Part shown: piece after piece, positions 57,770-64,000 of the stretch
How the letters are laid out: every line of letters starts with the position of its first letter
Position numbering within the stretch: the first letter of the stretch is position 1
DNA from: Bibersteinia trehalosi
GTDB taxonomy: Bacteria > Pseudomonadota > Gammaproteobacteria > Enterobacterales > Pasteurellaceae
NCBI RefSeq assembly: GCF_004346205.1
Contig: NZ_SMAM01000001.1
Span: forward strand, 1-64,000
Length of the DNA: 64,000 nt
Direction: 5' to 3'
Made by a program: the position numbers and the translations under genes
The notes under the pieces: generated by a model
Databases searched by the model: none
What the model was told of the DNA's origin: nothing
What the model saw: the letters and a program-made list of their open reading frames with translations, nothing else

Positions 57770-58528
57770 ATGACTAAAAAAGTTGCATTAGTAACAGGTG
57801 CTGCAAGTGGTATTGGCTTAGCTGTATGCGAAAGTTTAGCGACGGAAGATCTGAATATCGTTATGGTCGATGTAAACGAAGATGCGTTAAAAGAACACGC
57901 AACGCGTTTACAAGCGGCCTACATTAAAGCAGATCTTTCGCAGCGAGAAGGTTGCCAAGCAGCAGTGGAATTTGCGGCTCAAAAGTTTGGCAGCGTGGAT
58001 ATCCTCGTGAATGTGGCAGGGATTCAGAACGTCTGTGCGATTGATGAATTCCCAGAAGATAAATGGGATTTTATGATCAATTTAATGCTTACCGCGCCAT
58101 TCTTGCTTACTAAATATAGCTGGAAATACATGAAAGCCAATAAATGGGGACGTATCATTAACTTGAATTCCATTCATGGCTTAGTCGCTTCAGATTACAA
58201 ATCTGCTTATGTTTCAGCAAAACACGGTTTATCGGGCTTAACAAAAGTTGCAGCTTTGGAAGGCGGTGAATTTGGCATCACTGTAAATTCTATTTGCCCA
58301 GCTTATGTCCGTACTCCGTTAGTGGATAAACAAATTGCAGATCAAGCACGTAATCATGGTATTTCTGAAGAGGAAGTGATCAGCAAAATCATGCTTTCAA
58401 AAGCAGCCGTTAAACGCATGATTGAGCCAGAAGAGCTGGGCGCTTTCGTTAAATTCTTATGCTCTGATGCTGCAGCTTCTATTTCTGGCGCAACGCTCAC
58501 CATGGATGGAGGCTGGACTGCCGGCTAA
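57770..58528 (+). CDS. bdhA: 3-Hydroxybutyrate dehydrogenase (SDR family)
   Basis: The 252-residue short-chain dehydrogenase has the NAD site ALVTGAASGIGLAVCE, the NVAG motif, the catalytic serine in IINLNSIHGLVAS, and Y-x3-K in SAYVSAKHGLSG. Sequence and operon fit D-3-hydroxybutyrate dehydrogenase, which makes acetoacetate from 3-hydroxybutyrate with NAD. Acetoacetyl-CoA reductase is less likely in this catabolic context. Confidence 0.88.
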   Translation: MTKKVALVTGAASGIGLAVCESLATEDLNIVMVDVNEDALKEHATRLQAAYIKADLSQREGCQAAVEFAAQKFGSVDILVNVAGIQNVCAIDEFPEDKWDFMINLMLTAPFLLTKYSWKYMKANKWGRIINLNSIHGLVASDYKSAYVSAKHGLSGLTKVAALEGGEFGITVNSICPAYVRTPLVDKQIADQARNHGISEEEVISKIMLSKAAVKRMIEPEELGAFVKFLCSDAAASISGATLTMDGGWTAG

Positions 58529-58536
58529 ATTTTAGG

Positions 58537-58572
58537 GCGGTACTGTTTCTCCTGTGCAGTGCCGCCTATTTT
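58537..58572 (+). terminator. Hairpin between bdhA and the GntP-type permease gene
   Basis: GGCGGTACTG and CAGTGCCGCC pair with one mismatch and are followed by TATTTTTATATTTTTT. It lies inside the operon and may be a partial terminator. Confidence 0.6.
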
Positions 58573-58630
58573 TATATTTTTTATTTTTATATTTTTTAAA
58601 GTTTTACTTACTAAACAAGGAAACATCGCT

Positions 58631-60019
58631 ATGAGTACTATTGCAATTATTCTCTCATTATTGATGCTGATGTATTTCGCTTATCGCGGAATGACTGTTT
58701 TACTACTTGCTCCGCTACTTGCTATTTTTGCGGTAGTATTAAGTGGTGACGGTATAATGATGATGCCCAAATATACCGAAACCTTTATGACGGCGTTAAG
58801 CGGTTATTTACTTAATTTCTTTCCTGTATTCTTATTTGGCGCACTATTTGGACAGCTTATGGCAGATTCAGGCGCTGCTGCGGGTATTGCTAAAGGCATT
58901 GTAAAAATGCTAGGTAGCCGTCAAGCAATTTTAACTGTGATTATTGCCTGTGGTTTATTAACCTATGGTGGTGTATCGCTTTTCGTGGTGGCTTTCGCTA
59001 TTTATCCGATTTCGAAAGTATTATTCCGTGAAGCAAATATTCCTAAACGTTTAATTCCCGCAACCATTGCTTTAGGTTCATTTACCTTTTCAATGACCGC
59101 ATTACCAGGTACGCCTGCGGCAACCAACGCTATCCCAATGCCATTTTTTAATACTAATGCTTTCGCCGCTCCAGGTTTAGGCTTAATCGGTGCTGCAGTG
59201 ATGTTTGTTGGTGGCTGGTTATGGCTACAAAGCCGTGCAAGAAAAGCCGCGGCAAATGGTGAAGGTTACGGTGAACATACAAGCGAAAAAGATGAAGATA
59301 TGTCTGCGTTAGACAGCAATGTCATGCCATTTGGGCTTGCAATTTTACCATTGATATTAGTAATTGCAGTGAATGCCTTATTAACCTACGGCATTTTCCC
59401 CAATGTAGATTTTAGCTCAATTACTGAGGCTTTCCCAAACCTTGCGATTAAAGGACGTTTAGGCTTGTGGGCAATCATTACTTCACTTGCGGTGGCATGT
59501 GCAGTATTAATCGCTTTACGATTAGGTAAATGGAAGTCGCTGCAAGGTACGGTAAACAAAGGGGTATATGGTTCGATGTTGCCAATCTTTAATACCGCTT
59601 CAGAAGTAGGTTATGGTGCGGTCGTGGCATCATTAGCGGGCTTTGCGATTATTCGTGATTCCGTATTAAATGTGTCTTCTAACCCGTTAGTATCAGAAGC
59701 GGTGGCAATGAGTACCCTTGCTGGTATCACTGGTTCATCGTCTGGTGGCTTGAGTATTGCATTAAAAGCATTAGGTGAAGATTATCTCCGCATGGCGATG
59801 GAAGCCGGTATTGATCCAGAACTATTACACCGTGTTGCTGTAATGGCAGCTGGTGGCTTTGATACCTTACCACATTGCGGTGCAATCATTACCTTACTTT
59901 CAATTTGCCATTTAAATCATAAACAGTCATACCTCAATATTGCCATGGTGACAATTGCTATCCCTGTTTTAGCGGTTATTACGGTGATTACCTTAGGTAC
60001 TATGTTCGGATCGTTCTAA
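58631..60019 (+). CDS. GntP-family permease, probably for 3-hydroxybutyrate
   Basis: The 462-residue inner-membrane protein has the GntP-family pattern (FFPVFLFGALFGQLMADSGA, TYGGVSLFVVAFAIYPISKV, GGFDTLPHCGAIITLL) and about twelve helices. The family imports gluconate and other small hydroxy acids. Next to bdhA, 3-hydroxybutyrate is the likely substrate (inference). AAGGAAACATCGCT precedes the ATG at 58631. An upstream ATG adds a Phe-rich leader made by the T tract and is rejected. Confidence 0.85.
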   Translation: MSTIAIILSLLMLMYFAYRGMTVLLLAPLLAIFAVVLSGDGIMMMPKYTETFMTALSGYLLNFFPVFLFGALFGQLMADSGAAAGIAKGIVKMLGSRQAILTVIIACGLLTYGGVSLFVVAFAIYPISKVLFREANIPKRLIPATIALGSFTFSMTALPGTPAATNAIPMPFFNTNAFAAPGLGLIGAAVMFVGGWLWLQSRARKAAANGEGYGEHTSEKDEDMSALDSNVMPFGLAILPLILVIAVNALLTYGIFPNVDFSSITEAFPNLAIKGRLGLWAIITSLAVACAVLIALRLGKWKSLQGTVNKGVYGSMLPIFNTASEVGYGAVVASLAGFAIIRDSVLNVSSNPLVSEAVAMSTLAGITGSSSGGLSIALKALGEDYLRMAMEAGIDPELLHRVAVMAAGGFDTLPHCGAIITLLSICHLNHKQSYLNIAMVTIAIPVLAVITVITLGTMFGSF

Positions 60020-60043
60020 TCTATTTAGTAGATTTTGAGTAAA

Positions 60044-60102
60044 AAAAAGACCGCTTGTAGTGTCCAATGTGGGGTGGACAAACAGCTACAAGCGGTCTTT
60101 TT
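60044..60102. terminator. Bidirectional terminator from a perfect inverted uptake-signal pair
   Basis: AAAAAGACCGCTTGTAG (60044-60060) and its exact reverse complement (60086-60102) form a 17-bp stem made of two extended ACAAGCGGTC signals. An inner TGTCCA/TGGACA pair extends it. It separates the GntP-type gene from convergent yheS. Confidence 0.93.
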
Positions 60103-60106
60103 CATA

Positions 60107-62029
60107 TTATTCGCTCATGATGGTATCTAATTCATCTTGCAATTCTAGCCACTGCATTTCCACTTCTTCGAGGGCTTTTTTCACTTTCACTTGTTCGGTA
60201 AGAGTGTCGGTTAATTTGGCTTTATTGGCAGTTTCATAGATTTCAGGGGCAGCGAGAGTTTGTTCTAAATGATTTAGCTGAGCAGTGAGTTTCTCAAGCT
60301 CTTTTTCAAGTTGCGTGAGTTTCTTACGAATCGGAGCCGCTTGCTGGCGGCGTTCTGCTTCTACGCGTTTTTGCTCTTTGCGATTTTGCGCTGAGTGTTC
60401 TTTCAGTTCTTCGTTACAAGCGGCCGTATTTTCCGCTTTTTTTGCAAAATCGGGTTGGCTGTTAAGTGCGTTTAGCCATTTTTGATAGTCGTCTAGATCA
60501 CCGTGAAACTCTTCAGCTTTGCCATCGTGTACTAAGTAAAATTCGTTTACAGTAGAACGGAGCAAATGACGATCGTGCGAGACTATCACCAGCGAGCCTT
60601 CATATTGGGTTAAAGCCTCAGTGAGAGCTTGACGCATATCTAAATCAAGATGGTTAGTAGGCTCATCTAGCAGCAATAGATTCGGGCGTTGCCAAACGAT
60701 TAATGCTAAAACAAGTCGGGCTTTCTCGCCACCAGAGAACGATTTCACTGCTTGTTTTACTTTATCTCCGTGAAAGGCAAAACCGCCCAAATAGTTTCGT
60801 AGCTCTTGTTCGGTTTTTTCAGGAGCAAGGCGGCTTAAATGCCAAATTGGGCTTTCTTCTGCACGTAGCGTATCAAGCTGATGTTGAGCAAAATAGCCAA
60901 GCTGTACACCTTTGGCTAATTGCACCATACCAGATTGCGCCGCAATTTCCCCAGCTAATAATTTGATTAGCGTAGATTTTCCCGCGCCATTTTTCCCCAA
61001 TAAACCAATACGAGAACCTGGAACAAGATTGAGTTTCACTGAGTTTAAAATTGTTTTTTCACCATAGCCTGCACTCACCTTTTCCATCATTAACAGTGGG
61101 CTGGGTAAGGAAAGCGGTTCGCGAAATTCAAAGGAGAACGGGCTATCGGCATAAGCTGGTGCAATGAGCTCCATCTTTTCTAATGCCTTCACTCGGCTTT
61201 GCGCTTGTTTCGCCTTTGTTGCTTTTGCCTTAAAGCGGTCGATAAATTTTTGCAGATGCGCGATTTTATGTTGTTGTTGCTGATAAGCCGCGTTTTGCTG
61301 CGCTAGCTTCGTTGCTCGTTGAATTTCGAACGAAGAATAGTTACCGGTGTAGTCAAAAATTTTCTGCTGCTCAATGTGAAATACGCGATCAATAATAGGA
61401 TCAAGAAAATCACGGTCGTGTGAGATTAAGATCAACGTACCACGATATTGGCTTAACCAACGTTCAAGCCAAATCACGGCATCTAAGTCTAAGTGGTTGG
61501 TTGGCTCATCAAGCAATAATAAATCAGATCGACAGAGTAACGCTTGAGCAAGATTTAGACGCATACGCCATCCACCGGAAAAGGATTTGACCGGAAGTTG
61601 TAACTGTTCTTGGCTAAAACCCAAGCCATCAAGCAATGTTGCTGCACGCGATTGAATGCTCCAAGCATCGATCGTTTCCAAGCGGCTATGTAAAGTAGCA
61701 ATGAGATGCCCGTCATTCGCAGCATTTGCTTGCTCTAGCTGGTATTGCAAGGTGGTATATTCACGATCACCTTGAATCACGTAATCTATTGCAGAAATGT
61801 CTAGTGCTGGTGTTTCTTGGTTTACCCAAGATATTGCCCAATTAGTAGGGTATCTGATTTCACCACCCTCAGCATGCAGCTCGTTTTTTAATAAGGCAAG
61901 TAGAGAAGATTTACCACAACCATTTTTACCGACTAATCCAATTTTTTGTCCGGTATGAATGGTTGCATTTGCATTTTCGAGCAAGAGTGTTTGCCCGCGT
62001 TTAAGCGTTAAATTATTGAGAAAAATCAT
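60107..62029 (-). CDS. yheS: ABC-F family ATPase YheS
   Basis: The 640-residue soluble protein has two ABC domains: Walker A GLVGKNGCGKSSLLAL and GLLGKNGAGKSTLIKL, signatures VKSFSGGWRMRLNL and VKSFSGGEKARLVL, and Walker B LLLLDEPTNHLDLD in both. A linker joins them and a charged coiled-coil forms the C-terminus (about residues 540-635). It has no membrane domain. ABC-F proteins act on ribosomes, and YheS is thought to relieve certain stalled translation. Confidence 0.94.
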   Translation of the reverse strand: MIFLNNLTLKRGQTLLLENANATIHTGQKIGLVGKNGCGKSSLLALLKNELHAEGGEIRYPTNWAISWVNQETPALDISAIDYVIQGDREYTTLQYQLEQANAANDGHLIATLHSRLETIDAWSIQSRAATLLDGLGFSQEQLQLPVKSFSGGWRMRLNLAQALLCRSDLLLLDEPTNHLDLDAVIWLERWLSQYRGTLILISHDRDFLDPIIDRVFHIEQQKIFDYTGNYSSFEIQRATKLAQQNAAYQQQQHKIAHLQKFIDRFKAKATKAKQAQSRVKALEKMELIAPAYADSPFSFEFREPLSLPSPLLMMEKVSAGYGEKTILNSVKLNLVPGSRIGLLGKNGAGKSTLIKLLAGEIAAQSGMVQLAKGVQLGYFAQHQLDTLRAEESPIWHLSRLAPEKTEQELRNYLGGFAFHGDKVKQAVKSFSGGEKARLVLALIVWQRPNLLLLDEPTNHLDLDMRQALTEALTQYEGSLVIVSHDRHLLRSTVNEFYLVHDGKAEEFHGDLDDYQKWLNALNSQPDFAKKAENTAACNEELKEHSAQNRKEQKRVEAERRQQAAPIRKKLTQLEKELEKLTAQLNHLEQTLAAPEIYETANKAKLTDTLTEQVKVKKALEEVEMQWLELQDELDTIMSE

Positions 62030-62104
62030 TTAAATTTGAATAAGTTAGTTGGTTTTGTTTAGCTTTTATTGCACAATATTGCTCGTTTTTAGCTTACGGA
62101 GTGA

Positions 62105-62728
62105 ATGATGTTTGATTCATTAGTTGTGCAATTTGTGGTGCTTTGGGCAGTCATTGATCCTGTGGGGTCAATTCCAGTCTATTTGGCAAAAACTATCGGC
62201 TTATCACCAGATGATCGCCGTAAAATCGCGCGCAATGCAACATTAATTGCAGCGGGGATTTTACTCTTTTTCTTGGTGTTAGGACAATGGCTATTAGAGG
62301 CAATGCAAATACCGCTGTCAGCCTTCCAAATTGCGGGTGGGTTAGTGTTGCTGCTGTTCGCCTTAACCATGATTTTTGGGCAAAGTAAGCCTGATCAAGA
62401 AATTAAAATGAAAAGCAGTTTAAGTGAACTGGCGGTATATCCTCTGGCTGTACCATCAATTGCTTCCCCTGGGGCGATGATGGCTGTCGTGTTATTGACA
62501 GACAACCATCGCTATAACTTACTGGAACAGGCTATCACTGGCGGAATTATGCTGGCGGTTGTAGCGATTACTTATGTACTTTTGCTGCTTGCAAACCATA
62601 TTCAAAAATATATTGGCAATGCAGGTGCTGCTATTATTAGTCGTGTGATGGGGCTTATTTTGTCTGCCGTTGCCGTCAATAATATTCTCGTTGGGCTGCG
62701 TGATTTTGTGCAGCAAGCTGCGCTATAA
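62105..62728 (+). CDS. MarC-family membrane protein (YhgN-like)
   Basis: The 207-residue protein has six predicted membrane helices, the MarC/NAAT signature WAVIDPVGSIPVYLAKT at its start and VPSIASPGAMMAV in the middle. Its transport function is not known. The start may be 62105 or the adjacent ATG 62108. It is 15 bp upstream of moeA. Confidence 0.9.
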   Translation: MMFDSLVVQFVVLWAVIDPVGSIPVYLAKTIGLSPDDRRKIARNATLIAAGILLFFLVLGQWLLEAMQIPLSAFQIAGGLVLLLFALTMIFGQSKPDQEIKMKSSLSELAVYPLAVPSIASPGAMMAVVLLTDNHRYNLLEQAITGGIMLAVVAITYVLLLLANHIQKYIGNAGAAIISRVMGLILSAVAVNNILVGLRDFVQQAAL

Positions 62729-62743
62729 ATTTAAGGAAATGCT

Positions 62744-63973
62744 ATGTCTCTTTTATCTCTTTCTTCTGCTTTAGAAAATCTTTTAACTTGTTTGCCAATA
62801 CCGAATCAATTTGAAACGATTGCATTGCATGAGGCTGCAAACCGTGTGTTGGCAGAGGATGTTTTCTCACCGATTAATGTCCCAAATTTTGATAATTCCG
62901 CAATGGATGGCTACGCGATTTCTTTGCAAAATTTTTTAGAAAATCAACCGCTTGCTGTGATTGGCAAAGCATTTGCTGGTAATCCCTTTAGCGGTAAAAT
63001 TCAATCCGGACAATGTGTCCGGATTATGACGGGAGCAAAAATTCCCGAAAATACGGATGCAGTTGTGATGCAAGAAGATACCATTATTCGTGATGATGGT
63101 ACGATTATGATAACTAAACCGGTTAAGCTTGGGGCAAATATTCGCAGAGTAGGAGAAGATGTTGCGCAAGGCAGCTTAGTGTTGGCAAAAGGTAGTCAAT
63201 TAAATGTGAGCAGCTTGCCGTTATTGGCATCACTCGGTATTGCAGAGGTAAAAGTTTTCCCTAAAGTTAAAGTGGCAATACTTTCAACCGGCGATGAATT
63301 GGTTTCGGTTGGTGAGCCTTTAAATGAAGGACAGATTTATGATACCAATCGCTTTACGGTGCGGTTAATGTTAGAAAAATTAAATTGTGAGATTTTAGAT
63401 TTTGGCACATTACCTGATAACCCTAAAATTTTTGAGCGAACCTTTGTGCAAGCGCAACGCCAAGCAGATGTGTTGATCACCAGTGGCGGGGTTTCTGTGG
63501 GGGAAGCCGATTTCACCAAAACTGTCATTGAAAAATTGGGCAAAATTGATTTTTGGAAAATTGCTATGAAACCAGGTAAGCCATTTGCTTTCGGAAAATT
63601 GGAAAAAGCATGGTTCTTTGGGCTTCCTGGCAACCCGGTTTCGGCATTAGTAACCTTTTATCAGTTGGCTCAGCCTGCACTCATGAAACTTGCCGGTTTT
63701 TCAGCTGAAAAAATTGCAAATTTTTCGCCTAAATTGACCGCTTGCGCGGCTGTTTCAATGAAAAAAGCAGTGGGACGGCAAGATTTCCAACGGGGATTTT
63801 TCTATGCTGATGAAAATGGGCAGTTGGTTGTGAAGACGGTTGGAACACAAGGTTCACATATTTTCAGCGCCTTTAATGAGAGCAACTGTTTTATTGTGCT
63901 AGAACAGGAACGAGGAAATGTTGAGGTCGGCGAACGCGTAGTTATTCAGCCGTTTAATTTACTTTTATCTTAA
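62744..63973 (+). CDS. moeA: Molybdopterin molybdenumtransferase MoeA
   Basis: The 409-residue enzyme inserts molybdate into adenylylated molybdopterin. Motifs include VPNFDNSAMDGYAI, CVRIMTGAKIPENTDAVVMQ, ILSTGDELV, TSGGVSVGEADF and KPGKPFAFG with FGLPGNPVSA. AAGGAAATGCT precedes the ATG. The next gene begins 19 bp later. Confidence 0.96.
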   Translation: MSLLSLSSALENLLTCLPIPNQFETIALHEAANRVLAEDVFSPINVPNFDNSAMDGYAISLQNFLENQPLAVIGKAFAGNPFSGKIQSGQCVRIMTGAKIPENTDAVVMQEDTIIRDDGTIMITKPVKLGANIRRVGEDVAQGSLVLAKGSQLNVSSLPLLASLGIAEVKVFPKVKVAILSTGDELVSVGEPLNEGQIYDTNRFTVRLMLEKLNCEILDFGTLPDNPKIFERTFVQAQRQADVLITSGGVSVGEADFTKTVIEKLGKIDFWKIAMKPGKPFAFGKLEKAWFFGLPGNPVSALVTFYQLAQPALMKLAGFSAEKIANFSPKLTACAAVSMKKAVGRQDFQRGFFYADENGQLVVKTVGTQGSHIFSAFNESNCFIVLEQERGNVEVGERVVIQPFNLLLS

Positions 63974-63992
63974 AACCTAAGGCAGCGATAAT

Positions 63993-64000
63993 ATGGAACT
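63993..64000 (+). CDS. Start of the next gene, possibly moeB (cut by window end)
   Basis: ATGGAACT follows moeA after CTAAGG and a normal spacing. Only Met-Glu plus part of a third codon are inside the window. MoeA and MoeB are adjacent in many gammaproteobacteria, so MoeB is the guess by context only. Confidence 0.35.

Overview
The window looks like a chromosomal segment of a Pasteurellaceae bacterium from the Actinobacillus/Mannheimia side of the family. It is AT-rich, its proteins match familiar gammaproteobacterial housekeeping families, and it is scattered with the Apl-type DNA uptake signal core ACAAGCGGT, often followed by a TTTTGCAAA tract. The Hin-type core AAGTGCGGT is essentially absent. 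The species cannot be fixed from the sequence alone.

Layout. Bases 1-135 are the end of an rRNA operon (5S rRNA plus terminator). Bases 140-3310 form a small accessory region: a compact P-loop protein of unknown function, a frameshifted secreted-protein gene, a DUF1508 mini-gene missed by length cut-offs, and a decayed IS3-family element that landed in the loop of a terminator. Bases 3332-13370 carry pepD, gpt, gmk, a TolC-like outer-membrane efflux lipoprotein behind a TetR-type palindrome, thiI, pfkA, and a tight four-gene minus-strand operon (DsrE-like, secreted nuclease, cysteine desulfurase, YeeZ-like). Facing that operon are a YedE-type sulfur/selenium transporter and a TusA-like partner (13802-15319). 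Then come an atypical Nramp-family transporter, the rpsF-priB-rpsR-rplI ribosomal operon, ydcH, a chalcone-isomerase-like secreted protein overlapping treR, groESL with a sigma-32 promoter, nadK, an EamA transporter, a BaiN-like flavoprotein, recN, mutH, nagZ and rlmC.

The middle holds an AGCS amino-acid/sodium symporter under a tandem glycine riboswitch, the hemCDXY operon, and the cydABX-ybgE-ybgC-tolQRAB-pal block with a perfect FNR box in front of cydA. It continues with djlA, dusC, a decayed HEPN/MNT pair, a Sel1-repeat remnant, ycjF, and a lemA plus two TPM-domain genes cluster.

The last part holds menC behind a LysR regulator. Divergent from the regulator is a complete-looking acetoacetate/3-hydroxybutyrate (ketone body) catabolic cluster: CoA-transferase A and B, AtoE-type permease, thiolase, 3-hydroxybutyrate dehydrogenase and GntP-type permease. 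A consensus-perfect CRP site lies between them. The window closes with the ABC-F protein YheS, a MarC-family protein, moeA and the first codons of the next gene.

The most interesting items are the IS insertion that split a terminator, the secreted-protein gene with a T8 tract frameshift, the HEPN/MNT pair with damage in both partners, the divergent sulfur locus with a nuclease in its operon, the Nramp homologue lacking the metal-binding motif, the glycine riboswitch with an uptake-signal hairpin as possible expression platform, and the CRP-controlled ketone-body cluster. I see no CRISPR array, prophage, integron or tRNA gene. No clearly new system is proven by the sequence.
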